Shown here piece by piece: positions 8,202-16,778 of a stretch of DNA of 35,757 bases. A model generated the notes under the pieces. It had not been told where the DNA came from. It saw only the letters and a list, made by a program, of their open reading frames with translations, and made no database searches. Made by a program: the position numbers and the translations under genes. Origin of the DNA: Akkermansia muciniphila (GTDB taxonomy: Bacteria > Verrucomicrobiota > Verrucomicrobiia > Verrucomicrobiales > V1-33); contig CAMAUV010000045.1 in assembly GCA_945861415.1 (NCBI GenBank), positions 1 through 35,757 of the forward strand. The letters run 5' to 3'. Every line of letters starts with the position of its first letter. The stretch's first letter is position 1.

Positions 8202-9581
8202 TCAGGGCTCGCGCGGTGTTAGGCCGGCCGTGGGTATTTTGGGCGCCGGGGCGGGCGGGGCCTCGGCTACTGAGGGCGGTGGTTCCACGCTGTCGGCGCT
8301 GGAGGGTTCGGGTTTCACTTCCTCTTCCTCCACCACCGACGGTTTCTTGCGCACGGTAGCGGCCCAAATGACCGGGGTGCGTTTTCCGGGGGCGATTTCT
8401 CCGCCGGGGATGATGATCTGGCTATCCCAGTTGATGGCTGGATTGGTGAGAGGGACGGCTGCCGGGAAATTGCCGATGTGGTTCCATTCCCCTATCCCAG
8501 CATCGTATCCGAGGACGGTGCGGGGGTAGCCGGGGTAGTTTCCCAGCATTAAGTTCTCGTATTTTTTCCTCTCGCTGCGTTGATTTGTATCCAGTTCCTT
8601 TACTTCACGGCCGTTGTTCTCAAGCAGGCGGATGATCGTCTCATCCATGCCGCCGACTACAACAAAATGGTGGGGCGGAACGTGGAAAGCGGGAGTAGCC
8701 ATGACATGTCCAGGGTGTCCCTGGCGGTCCACTACGTCCCCGAGAATGGCCCAGTCATTCTTTACGGGGTTGAACCTGTGGAGGTCGATGAGGAAGTCAG
8801 GATCGGAACCCGGATTGCGACCGCCGCAGAGGAGGATACTCTCTTCATCATCTTCGAGGCTGGCCGCAGCGACGGGGAAAATGCGGGCGGCCCCATCCCA
8901 TGCCTGCTGCGACTTCCATACGAAACCCGCTGCGGCCCCCCGTTGATTGAGGTCGAGCACGAAGAAGTTCTGGGTGGCCTCCCTCATGGCGATGTCACTG
9001 GTGCCGCCGATGACATAGACCTTATTTTTGATCAGTACGGCGGCGTGGCAGGCGAGCGGTTTGGGGAGCTTTGGGAACTCCGTCATCTCCACCTTCCGTG
9101 CGATTTTGTTCCATGAGAGCAAAAAGCAGGTGTCACGGACGGTGCTGAGAGTGGCTCCTCCAATGCACAGGACGCCATCCGGCAGCGACACGCTGGCACC
9201 GTAGCCCACCGCCTCCGGCAGCTCCAGTAGGGCATCGGTCCACGTGAAAGAAGGTGCGGACGTCGGGGAATCCTTGCGCTCGAGGACGTAGATGTCCCTC
9301 CAAGCAGCCCTTTTGCCTCCCTTCCATGGCACGCCCTGCGGGTAGTTGGTCCCGCCGGCGATAATTAGCACTTCCTCCTGAGCACCGGCGAAAACCCCGG
9401 CAAGTCCCGGATGTTTGGCCTGTCCGCGGAGTGGCGGCAGTTCCGCGATTTTTTCCCATTGGATTCGCGGCGGCGCGTGACTGGTGTCGCCTTCATCTCC
9501 ATGCCCGGGGGCGGGATTTTGGGCGAAGGCAGCAGCGGTGGAGCCGACAAAGATGGTCAGGCTGATAAACTGGCGGAACAT
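8202..9581 (-). CDS. Secreted kelch-repeat protein, cyclically permuted mutarotase-like
   Basis: A 459-residue protein with a leader (MFRQFISLTIFVGSTAAAFA, cleavage probably after FAQ). Kelch repeats are visible as VLIIAGGTNY, GVLCIGGATLS, KVYVIGGTSD, SILLCGGRNP, FVVVGGMDE and IIIPGGEIAP, consistent with a six-bladed beta-propeller. The pattern resembles the cyclically permuted relatives of N-acetylneuraminate mutarotase (NanM), a sialic-acid epimerase. The C-terminus is a low-complexity Glu/Pro/Ala tail (about 425-459). No sialic-acid genes are seen nearby, so the sugar substrate is open. It is the first gene of the minus-strand run and is divergent from the S1C protease at 9745. Confidence 0.75.
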   Translation of the reverse strand: MFRQFISLTIFVGSTAAAFAQNPAPGHGDEGDTSHAPPRIQWEKIAELPPLRGQAKHPGLAGVFAGAQEEVLIIAGGTNYPQGVPWKGGKRAAWRDIYVLERKDSPTSAPSFTWTDALLELPEAVGYGASVSLPDGVLCIGGATLSTVRDTCFLLSWNKIARKVEMTEFPKLPKPLACHAAVLIKNKVYVIGGTSDIAMREATQNFFVLDLNQRGAAAGFVWKSQQAWDGAARIFPVAAASLEDDEESILLCGGRNPGSDPDFLIDLHRFNPVKNDWAILGDVVDRQGHPGHVMATPAFHVPPHHFVVVGGMDETIIRLLENNGREVKELDTNQRSERKKYENLMLGNYPGYPRTVLGYDAGIGEWNHIGNFPAAVPLTNPAINWDSQIIIPGGEIAPGKRTPVIWAATVRKKPSVVEEEEVKPEPSSADSVEPPPSVAEAPPAPAPKIPTAGLTPREP

Positions 9582-9744
9582 GAATACCGCTACTGGTCTG
9601 CAACATTCCGTGGGGCAATGGAGAATTCAAAACGGAGATACTTCCACCATGAAGGCGCAGGTGTTTTGTCGGGCTGGAGCAAAGCGCTAAATAAATTTTA
9701 GCACGCGCTGCGCTGAAGTTCGTATAAATCCCACTCTCACCAAC
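9582..9744. promoter_or_regulatory. Divergent intergenic region
   Basis: 163 bases between two outward-facing starts (kelch-like gene on minus, S1C protease on plus). It must hold promoters for both. An AT-rich stretch (CTAAATAAATTTTAGC, about 9688-9703) lies nearer the protease start. No clear -35/-10 pair or operator could be fixed by eye. Confidence 0.35.
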
Positions 9745-10818
9745 ATGAAACACGACTCCACCATTTTCACCCTCGGATTCGCAATGCTGGCCTTTCCGGC
9801 TGCAGCGGACACGCTCAAGGAGCGACAGGATAAAATCACTGCGGCTGTTAATAAAGGGCGCACTGCGGTCGTTTGCATTCAAAACCGCGCCGGAGGGATG
9901 ATGGGCAGCGGCAGCGGAGTGATCGTGAACAAGGAGGGGCTTGTCCTCACCGCGGCGCACGTCGTGGATACCCCCAACGGAAACCAGCTCCATGAAGTCA
10001 GCATCGTGCTGGCCGACGGCCGCGAAGTGAAGGGCGAAGTGCTCGGGCGTGATCTCAGCCGCGATGCCGCGATGGTGCAGATCAAAGGGGGCGCCGACTG
10101 GGCGTTTGCAGAGGCTGCACCTAAGGACAGTATTGAGCAGGGAGAATGGTGCATCGCCATGGGACACCCCGGCGGATTTGATCCCCAGCGTGGAGCCCCT
10201 GTGCGGGTCGGCCGGCTTTGGCTGGCGAATGGCAAAGCTTTTTACCGCAGTGACTGTACGGTCTCCGGCGGAGACAGCGGCGGCCCACTCTTCGACCTAG
10301 AGGGCCGCGTAATCGGCATCCATTCGAGCATCAGCATGGATATTACCGAAAACCGCCATGTGCCCATCGGTGTCTTTCAGGACGATTGGGAAAAGCTAAA
10401 AAAAGGTGGTTCATGGGGTGACAAGAGACGGGTGCTCAGCAATGAAGATGACCTGACGCCGAAGAAAGACCAAGAGGCGAAGCCGAAGCGCAAGCCGTTC
10501 AGCAAAGAAGATCAGCCCCGGGGGCCCAGCGAACCTGAGGTGGCTCCGGTGCCGAAGGGCAGTGCATGGCTGGGACTTACCATGCAGCAGGATGGCGAGA
10601 CTGTGACCGTGGATGCTGTGGCGGAAGGATCGCCCGCCGCAGAGGCCGGACTCAAGAAGGGCGACATCATCCTGCAGGTAGAAGGTAAAACCCCGGGATC
10701 CGTCGGAGAAATAGCAGCCGGTGTGCGCAGTCGTAAACCGGGCGAAAAACTCAAGCTAACCATCAAGCGCGACGGCAAAGAGGAGTCCAAGGAAGTAACC
10801 CTCGGCGAGGCTAAATAA
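9745..10818 (+). CDS. Trypsin-like serine protease with C-terminal PDZ (S1C/HtrA-like)
   Basis: Periplasmic protease of the HtrA type, likely for protein quality control. A leader (residues 1-21, ending FPAAAD) precedes the protease domain. The catalytic triad is intact: His72 in LTAAHVV, Asp107 in SRDAAMV and Ser178 in SGGDSGGPL. A charged Lys/Glu/Pro linker (about 220-265) leads to one PDZ domain (about 272-355), with its ligand-groove start SAWLGLTM and the GLKKGDIILQVEG segment. HtrA family members are usually 350-500 residues, so 357 is near the short end. It is followed 37 bases later by a second, degenerate HtrA-like gene and is probably co-transcribed with it. Confidence 0.9.
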   Translation: MKHDSTIFTLGFAMLAFPAAADTLKERQDKITAAVNKGRTAVVCIQNRAGGMMGSGSGVIVNKEGLVLTAAHVVDTPNGNQLHEVSIVLADGREVKGEVLGRDLSRDAAMVQIKGGADWAFAEAAPKDSIEQGEWCIAMGHPGGFDPQRGAPVRVGRLWLANGKAFYRSDCTVSGGDSGGPLFDLEGRVIGIHSSISMDITENRHVPIGVFQDDWEKLKKGGSWGDKRRVLSNEDDLTPKKDQEAKPKRKPFSKEDQPRGPSEPEVAPVPKGSAWLGLTMQQDGETVTVDAVAEGSPAAEAGLKKGDIILQVEGKTPGSVGEIAAGVRSRKPGEKLKLTIKRDGKEESKEVTLGEAK

Positions 10819-10855
10819 TGCGATTAAACAGTTCAACTATCAGACCATTTTTTCC

Positions 10856-12526
10856 ATGAAACCATTTTTTCTCATTCCCTCTTTCGCAGTTCTTGCCGCC
10901 GCCGGGGGGGGCGCGCTTTCACTTCAGGCTCAGCATTTTGAAAAATCAAAATCCCAGTGTCAGTTCCAATATCAGTTTAATAGTGACCAGCGCGAGGCAA
11001 ATGCCGTCAGGGACTCCCTTCGTCACATGATGGAACAGTTCGACTCCGGCTGCAATGAGCAAAGGCAACTGAATGAAGCGCTGGAGCGATGGGTTCAGGA
11101 CGACGGTCCCGGGCAGTCGAAGCAATTTCGGTTTGAATACCGCGATGACGGTTCCGGCCCCAAGCTCTTTCGCGATGGCAAGGAGATCAAGCCCAAGGAT
11201 GGGCAGGACCCCTTTAAGCAGATGCAGGAGGAGATGATGAAGGAGATGGAGGACCAGATGCGCAAGCAATTTGGTGGGGGCGGGGGCGGTAATCCACTCG
11301 ACGAATTATTCAAAAAAATGCGTGAGCAGCAAGGGGGGGGGCCAAGGCAGAAGGGCGTTCCCGACCTGCAGGACCAGCTCAAGCGCATGAGCGGCGCTCA
11401 GGGTGCCGTGGGCGAGTCATCCCGCTTCTCGAAGAACCACCGCTCCGCTCTCAGCGAGTGGCGTCCGCTGGTGAAAGAGGCCCGCGAATCCACCGTGCGC
11501 GTCATGCGTGACAGCAGGCAGGTTGCGTTGGGCACTATCGTCAGTGTCGACGGCTATGCGCTCACCAAGGCTAGCGAAGTGGAGAAGGGTGACCTTGAAG
11601 CCGAATTCCACGATGGTCGCATCGTGAAGGCGAAAGTCGTTGACAAGCTCACCAGTTATGACCTCGCGCTTATCAAGCTGGAGGCCACTGGTCTGACGCC
11701 ATCCAAGTTCGCAGACCGTGATGCCACCGTCGCTACTCTGGTTGCTGCCGTGGGCCTTGACGAAGACCCCATTGCCATGGGTATCATCAGCGTGGCCGCC
11801 CGCAGTCTCAATGATCGTGGCAAAGGTGCTCTCGGTATTTCCTTCGATTCTAGCGTGGATGAATTCGGCAAGGGCGTCACCATTGGCAAAATCTTTCCTG
11901 GCTGTGCTGCTGAGAGAGCAGGGCTGAAGGAAGGCGATATCATCTTAAGCATTAATGGCAACAATGTGGACTTTCCGGCCCAGTTGCAGAAAGTCGTCAG
12001 TGCCATGAAGCCCGGGGACAACGTCAAAGTGAAATACTCCCGCAAAGACAAAGAGGAGGAACTGCAGTTCGCCCTGAGCAGCAGAGAAGACCTTATGGCG
12101 ATACAGCGTGAAGAGGCAAAGAAGCAGGGCGTGGACCTCCAAGACCGTCGCAACCTTGATCCCACTGCGCAAATGGGTACCGTCCTCAGCGGTCAGGCCA
12201 GCGGTTATCCCAATGCCGTTCAGAGCGACTTCACCATCGACGCCAGCGATTGCGGCGGCCCGGTTGTGGATGCGCTCGGTCACGTGGTCGCCATCAACAT
12301 CGCCCGGTCCGAACGCGTCAGCACCTACATGGTGCCGGGCAAAGTCGTGCGGGAACTGCTCAGCAACGTGCAGAGCGGCAAGTTCACTCTCGCCAAAGAC
12401 GCCGATACCCTGAAAGGCGAACTGCGCGACTACGAGGCCGCGATCAAGAAAGCTCAGGACGCGGTGAAAGAAGCCGAAGCGAAGCGAGCCGAGGCCGAAG
12501 CAGAACTGAAAAGTCTGAGTAAATAA
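10856..12526 (+). CDS. Degenerate HtrA-like protein with apparently inserted PDZ domain
   Basis: A 556-residue secreted protein: leader (1-26), then a Gln/Gly-rich region (27-190) with short helices and a poly-Gly run. The first trypsin-fold half is at about 210-315 (GTIVSVDGYALTKASEV, YDLALIKLE). The PDZ-like domain (about 325-408; GCAAERAGLKEGDIILSING) comes next, and the second protease half follows at about 455-505 (SDFTIDASDCGGPVVDALG). The expected catalytic Ser is Cys466, and the expected His aligns with Ser240, while Asp269 is kept. It is therefore probably not a normal protease and may act as a scaffold or regulator of its neighbour at 9745. A C-terminal coiled coil (about 515-556) is rich in Ala, Glu and Lys. 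The gene contains a G9 tract at 11333-11341. Confidence 0.75.
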   Translation: MKPFFLIPSFAVLAAAGGGALSLQAQHFEKSKSQCQFQYQFNSDQREANAVRDSLRHMMEQFDSGCNEQRQLNEALERWVQDDGPGQSKQFRFEYRDDGSGPKLFRDGKEIKPKDGQDPFKQMQEEMMKEMEDQMRKQFGGGGGGNPLDELFKKMREQQGGGPRQKGVPDLQDQLKRMSGAQGAVGESSRFSKNHRSALSEWRPLVKEARESTVRVMRDSRQVALGTIVSVDGYALTKASEVEKGDLEAEFHDGRIVKAKVVDKLTSYDLALIKLEATGLTPSKFADRDATVATLVAAVGLDEDPIAMGIISVAARSLNDRGKGALGISFDSSVDEFGKGVTIGKIFPGCAAERAGLKEGDIILSINGNNVDFPAQLQKVVSAMKPGDNVKVKYSRKDKEEELQFALSSREDLMAIQREEAKKQGVDLQDRRNLDPTAQMGTVLSGQASGYPNAVQSDFTIDASDCGGPVVDALGHVVAINIARSERVSTYMVPGKVVRELLSNVQSGKFTLAKDADTLKGELRDYEAAIKKAQDAVKEAEAKRAEAEAELKSLSK

Positions 12527-12547
12527 CCCCGATCAATCTGGTCCCTT

Positions 12548-12617
12548 AGCCGGATGCGGTTTTAGGCTCGTCCCGCTGCAAACCCTGAACGCAATGCAGC
12601 TTAGAGCCGTTCCGGCT
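12548..12617. other. Nested inverted repeats between convergent genes
   Basis: Three nested helices can form: AGCCGGA/TCCGGCT (12548-12554 with 12611-12617), GGCTC/GAGCC (12565-12569 with 12604-12608) and GCTGCA/TGCAGC (12575-12580 with 12595-12600), with a 14-base loop. The structure lies between the degenerate HtrA-like gene and the convergent fusion gene. No T-run follows, so it could be a structured RNA, an atypical bidirectional terminator or a repeat remnant. Confidence 0.4.
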
Positions 12618-12686
12618 TGCTCGAGGGAGGGTGTTTTCGCAAATATAGATTGGAGTGTGCGGGCGACTTCGCTCATGCGGTCGTGA

Positions 12687-14894
12687 TCATTCTTCCTTGA
12701 GAGAATCGAGGAGCTGGTAAAGGCGGGTGTTGTCGATGCCGGGCGGGCCGTTTTCCAGCAGATAGGTGGCGTCGGCGCGTGCTTCTGCCCGGCGGTTCGA
12801 TTTCATGTGTAGGAAAATGCGGCGGAGACGCTGCTGCGGGTCGCCGGGAGTGAGAGTTAGGATGGTATTGAGGTATCGCAGCATGCGGGTGTCGTCCTGG
12901 GCTGTTTCGGCGTTGGAGGTGAGGTTGTTGAGCATGCGGATGATGAGATCACTAGGTGGCAAGGCTTCCCATGTGCCGGGCAGGGGCGGGGTTTCGTTGA
13001 TGGCCTCGTGAAGTTTGGCGGCTTCCTCTTTGGTGAGCACTTTGCCACGGTCCCATGCGTCGATATAAAGGGTTTCGGGTGCGTCGCCGGGGATCGTGAA
13101 CCGGTTAAGCACGCGGCCTTGAAAATTGATGGGAACGGCGTCGAGGCCGATGCGGCGGGCGAATTCGGCGTGAAGCAGGCTGAGGGTGACGGGCAAGCCT
13201 TCGCGGTCGGCCATTACTTGATCGAGGTAACTGTTGGCGCGGTGGTTCATTTCCTCGCGGCTGCCATGGAAGCCATTGTCGCGAAACATCCATCGGTGGA
13301 GGGCGTCGAGTTTTGACCGGGGTGAGGCTTCGTCGTCTTTTGTAAGAATTGCGCGTAGGTCTGCCGTCATACGATCCAGTTCGGCCATGCAGGTGGCGGT
13401 TTCCACTTCGGGATTATCTAGTTTACTGATGAGGAAGGCGGCACGCACATAAACGTCCGGTTCTTTCGATTCGAGGATTGTGGCGAGTTGCCGGGCGATG
13501 CCGTTGTCATGGGCAGCGGCGGCTTCACGGCGGAGGGTGGCGGCGCGTTTTTCGAGGAGGGCGGCCTCGCGGGTGGCGGCTTCCCTCGCGGTGTCCGGGT
13601 ATGCGGCGAGGGTTTCGCGGGCTTCTTTGCTAAGGGGTTCGCCACCGCCGGCATGGCGTATAATGGAAGTGACGGCGTCGGCGACGGGATCGGGTTTATC
13701 GGGTTCATTGGTGAGCCGGAAGTCGCGGAAGTCGGGCTCGGTGTGGCGGAACTTGCAGAGGCCGGCGCGTCCGACGCGGAGGGTGGTCTCCGGCAGCGTG
13801 AGGACTTCTTCGCCGTTTACATAACATACGATTCGCTCAGCTTCGACGCGGACGCGCAGGTGATTCCATTCGCCGGGCTGGTAGGCAGGGTGCTGGAACT
13901 GCTTGAGGATAGTCCATGTGTTGATGTCCGGTCCTTCAAAGCGCGTTAGGCGGAGAGCACCGCTGCTGGGATAGAAGCCGTAGTGGACATCGGCACCATC
14001 GGAGCAAAAGGCGAGTCCGGCGGCTCCGGTTTCGTCATCGAGTTTAACGCGGACGGAGACTTCGTAGGGAAGGGCAGGGGGCTCCGGTTGGTAAACGCAA
14101 AGTGTGCGTCCGCCAAAGGCCGCAACGTTTTGGTTCCGGGCGCGGATGACCCCGGCGCGTTGGGTCCAGCGGCCGCCGGTCGTTTTCCATCTGCGTGCGT
14201 CTAGTGCGCCGATGGTGAGCCAGTTCTGCATGGGGACGGGAGCAGCAGTGGCGAGGAGATCGCGGAGGTGATTGGACGGGACCGCAAATCCGATGTTGTC
14301 TGTGAGCGCGCTCTTCATGGCCACGATGCCGGCCACCTTGCCGACGGCGTCAAGAAGGGGGCCGCCGCTGTTGCCACGCTCGACGGGCATGGCGAGCTGG
14401 ATCATTTCCCGGCCGTCCACATCCTGCTTTGCGCTGACGATTCCTTCCACGACGCTGAATTTAAGTCCGAGAGGATTTCCCATGGCGGCCACGCGGTCTC
14501 CCTGCGCCACCTTTTCAGAATCGGTCAGCTCTAGCATGGGCAGGGAGTCAGCCTTTACGCGCAGGACGGCGAGGTCGTGCTCCCGGTCCCATGCGTGAAT
14601 GGCGGTGACTTCCAGTTCTGTGCCGTCAGGGCGGGTGACTTTCAGCGCACGGCCTTCGCCGATTACATGGAAATTTGTGGCGATGAGGCCGTCCGCGCTC
14701 AGAACGAAGCCGGTGCCGACTCCCGCAATCTCGCCATCGCGACCGGCGGGTTCGATGGAGACTAGGGAGGGCCGCACTTTCTGAACAAGGGCATCCGCAG
14801 CGAGAGGCGCAGGTTTTGGAGGCTCGTCAGCCGCCAGTGTCATGCCGGGCGCAAAGATGATGAAAGCGTGGAAGAGGAGGCGCGGCGGGTTCAT
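12687..14894 (-). CDS. Secreted S1C protease fused to LamG/DUF1080-like and SirB1-like domains
   Basis: A 735-residue protein. The leader MNPPRLLFHAFIIFAPGM (cleavage near TLAADE) fixes the start at 14894; an in-frame ATG at 14981 would put 29 residues before this leader. Residues about 30-215 are a trypsin-like domain with His76 (ATNFHVI), Asp107 (EHDLAVL) and Ser176 (ERGNSGGPLL), so the triad is complete. Residues about 222-400 form a beta-rich concanavalin/LamG or DUF1080-like domain (PGEWNHLRVRVE, IVCYVNGEEVL). A helical region follows. Residues about 480-640 resemble the SirB1 transglutaminase-like fold (NSYLDQVMADREGLPVTLSL, then EFARRIGL). There is no PDZ domain. Known S1C proteases rarely carry this set; the combined job is not known. 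The gene is divergent from the PQQ-propeller gene. Confidence 0.8.
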   Translation of the reverse strand: MNPPRLLFHAFIIFAPGMTLAADEPPKPAPLAADALVQKVRPSLVSIEPAGRDGEIAGVGTGFVLSADGLIATNFHVIGEGRALKVTRPDGTELEVTAIHAWDREHDLAVLRVKADSLPMLELTDSEKVAQGDRVAAMGNPLGLKFSVVEGIVSAKQDVDGREMIQLAMPVERGNSGGPLLDAVGKVAGIVAMKSALTDNIGFAVPSNHLRDLLATAAPVPMQNWLTIGALDARRWKTTGGRWTQRAGVIRARNQNVAAFGGRTLCVYQPEPPALPYEVSVRVKLDDETGAAGLAFCSDGADVHYGFYPSSGALRLTRFEGPDINTWTILKQFQHPAYQPGEWNHLRVRVEAERIVCYVNGEEVLTLPETTLRVGRAGLCKFRHTEPDFRDFRLTNEPDKPDPVADAVTSIIRHAGGGEPLSKEARETLAAYPDTAREAATREAALLEKRAATLRREAAAAHDNGIARQLATILESKEPDVYVRAAFLISKLDNPEVETATCMAELDRMTADLRAILTKDDEASPRSKLDALHRWMFRDNGFHGSREEMNHRANSYLDQVMADREGLPVTLSLLHAEFARRIGLDAVPINFQGRVLNRFTIPGDAPETLYIDAWDRGKVLTKEEAAKLHEAINETPPLPGTWEALPPSDLIIRMLNNLTSNAETAQDDTRMLRYLNTILTLTPGDPQQRLRRIFLHMKSNRRAEARADATYLLENGPPGIDNTRLYQLLDSLKEE

Positions 14895-15088
14895 AAAGAA
14901 TGAGAGTTGGTCAAGGCTAAGAGATATGCATTCCTTTATTCTGCAACGCTGCAAAGCATTAAGAGGAGGCGTGTTCCGCACGCGGAATGCTACCGAACGA
15001 TGCAGCTAAGGTTTCCGTTTCTGCGGAAAAGAAGTTGCAGCGAAACGGGTTGCGGCGGGCGTTTAGGAGTAAACAATCATGGATTCCT
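14895..15088. promoter_or_regulatory. Divergent promoter region with a perfect inverted repeat
   Basis: 194 bases between two outward-facing secreted-protein genes. TTCCGC-AC-GCGGAA at 14974-14987 is a perfect 6-bp inverted repeat with a 2-base gap, a plausible operator. TAGGAG at 15064-15069 is the nearest Shine-Dalgarno-like sequence to the plus-strand gene. No regulator is named by the sequence. Confidence 0.35.
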
Positions 15089-15099
15089 ATGAATCGTAA
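15079..15099 (+). CDS. Possible six-codon leader ORF overlapping the PQQ-propeller start
   Basis: ATG at 15079 encodes MDSYES and a stop, and it overlaps the ATG at 15089 in another frame. The TAGGAG at 15064-15069 is spaced 9 bases from this ATG but 19 from the downstream one. Ribosomes may therefore load here and re-start, or the overlap may be chance. Not supported by any conservation that I can see. Confidence 0.2.
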   Translation: MDSYES

Positions 15100-16708
15100 T
15101 TTCCTTCTCGCTGCTCTCACTTTGACAACCGTCGCCGGGCTCTGGATCACCACGCGTGACACCGCCGCTCAGGTGGCTACTCCCGCAGCCCAGGCCACAG
15201 CCGCTGGAAAATCCTCCGGGCCGGACTGGGCGATGTGGGCCGGCACGCCCGGCCGCAACATGGTCTCCGCTGAAAAGAATCCGCCTATCGAATTCGATCC
15301 CGGCAAGAAGCTGAAGGGAAAGGATGAGGTCGATCTCGCGACCACCAAAGGATTGAAGTGGGCGACGCGTCTAGGCTCGCAGGCATACGGAACTGTCATA
15401 GTGAGCGATGGCAAGGTGCTCCTCGGCACGAACAACGAAAACCCGTTCGACTCGAAGTATCAGATTAAGAACAAGGACACCGGCAAGGTCGTGGCAGAAG
15501 ACCGCTCCGTTGTGCTGTGCCTCGATGAGAAGACCGGACAAATGATCTGGCAGTTCGCCTCCCCCAAGCTGGGCACGGGAAAGGTCTCGGACTGGGAATA
15601 TCTCGGCATTTGCGCCACTGCCACCGCGGAGGGCAAATACGTCTACATTCCTACCAACCGCTGCGAAGTGGTGTGCCTCGATATTGCGGGGCTAAAGGAT
15701 GGGAACCAAGGCATGCAGGATGAAGCTAAATATCTCAGCAGCCCGGATAACAAAATCCAGGCCACCGGGGACACGGACGCGGACATCATCTGGACCTTCG
15801 ACATGCGTGAAGAGTGCGGCGTTTTTCCGCACAACACTACCAGTAGCAATATTCTAATAGTAGGCGAAAAGCTCTACGTCACTACCTCTAACGGAGTAGA
15901 CTGGACGCACACGAACATCCCCGCGCCGGAAGCTCCAAGCCTCATCTGTCTGGATAAGAAAACCGGCAAGCTCCTTGGTGAAGACGGCAGTGGTATCAGC
16001 CAAAAAGACCGGATGCTCCACTGTTCATGGTCCAGCCCGGCGTTGGCCAAAAAGGATGGTAAGGAACAGATCATCTTCGCAGCCGGCGACGGTCTGGTGT
16101 ATGGATATGACCTCACGTTCAAGAAGGACGGCGAGTTCGACATTATCAATGAAATCTGGCGGGTGGATGCCAATCCCAAAGAATACCGCGTTGACGACAC
16201 AGGCAAAAAACGCGCCTACAACACCTACGAAGGGCCGTCGGAAATCATCGCTACGCCAGTCATTTATAAGGACCGCGTTTATGTCCCCGTCGGTCAGGAC
16301 CCCGAGCATGGCGAGGGTAAGGGCTGCATGAACTGCATTGACCTAGCCGGCAAAATCGTCTGGACCTTCAAGGAGATCAACCGTTCCATCTCGACGCCCG
16401 CTATTGTGGACGACATCGTTTATGTGGCTGACTACTCGGGCCTCATCTATGCGTTGGATGCCAGCACTGGGGTGCTCCTTTCGAAATACGACACCAAGGG
16501 GCACATCTGGGGCAGCACGCTCTACGTGGACGGCAAAATCTATATAGGAAACGAGGAGGGCGAACTGCACATCCTGAAGGCGGCCAAGCAACTTGAGAAA
16601 GTCGCCGTCATTGACTTCCCGGGTTCTCTCTTCGCCACTCCAGTGTATGCCAATGGTACCCTCTACATTCAGACGATGAGTCAGCTGTACGCTTTTGGGG
16701 TGAAGTAA
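15089..16708 (+). CDS. Secreted PQQ-type beta-propeller repeat protein
   Basis: A 539-residue protein with an N-terminal leader (MNRNFLLAALTLTTVAGLW, then TAAQ). Blade motifs of the PQQ/BamB type recur: VVLCLDEKTGQMIWQF, LICLDKKTGKLLGE, GCMNCIDLAGKIVWTF and LIYALDASTGVLLSKY. It probably folds as an eight-bladed propeller in the periplasm, serving either as a protein scaffold (as BamB does) or as a quinoprotein. I cannot see a full set of PQQ-ligand residues, so dehydrogenase activity is not supported. The start at 15089 is chosen for the leader. The same frame stays open to 14987, but that would put 34 basic residues before it. A strong terminator follows. Confidence 0.8.
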   Translation: MNRNFLLAALTLTTVAGLWITTRDTAAQVATPAAQATAAGKSSGPDWAMWAGTPGRNMVSAEKNPPIEFDPGKKLKGKDEVDLATTKGLKWATRLGSQAYGTVIVSDGKVLLGTNNENPFDSKYQIKNKDTGKVVAEDRSVVLCLDEKTGQMIWQFASPKLGTGKVSDWEYLGICATATAEGKYVYIPTNRCEVVCLDIAGLKDGNQGMQDEAKYLSSPDNKIQATGDTDADIIWTFDMREECGVFPHNTTSSNILIVGEKLYVTTSNGVDWTHTNIPAPEAPSLICLDKKTGKLLGEDGSGISQKDRMLHCSWSSPALAKKDGKEQIIFAAGDGLVYGYDLTFKKDGEFDIINEIWRVDANPKEYRVDDTGKKRAYNTYEGPSEIIATPVIYKDRVYVPVGQDPEHGEGKGCMNCIDLAGKIVWTFKEINRSISTPAIVDDIVYVADYSGLIYALDASTGVLLSKYDTKGHIWGSTLYVDGKIYIGNEEGELHILKAAKQLEKVAVIDFPGSLFATPVYANGTLYIQTMSQLYAFGVK

Positions 16709-16737
16709 GCGGAGTCTGGACAAAAAGTTAATGGGCG

Positions 16738-16778
16738 AAGCCCCGCCGGAGATCACGCCGGCGGGGCTTTCGTTTTTT
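16738..16778 (+). terminator. Intrinsic terminator after the PQQ-propeller gene
   Basis: AAGCCCCGCCGG pairs perfectly with CCGGCGGGGCTT (12 bp) across an 8-base loop, then TCG and a run of six T residues. It starts about 30 bases after the stop. Confidence 0.9.
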
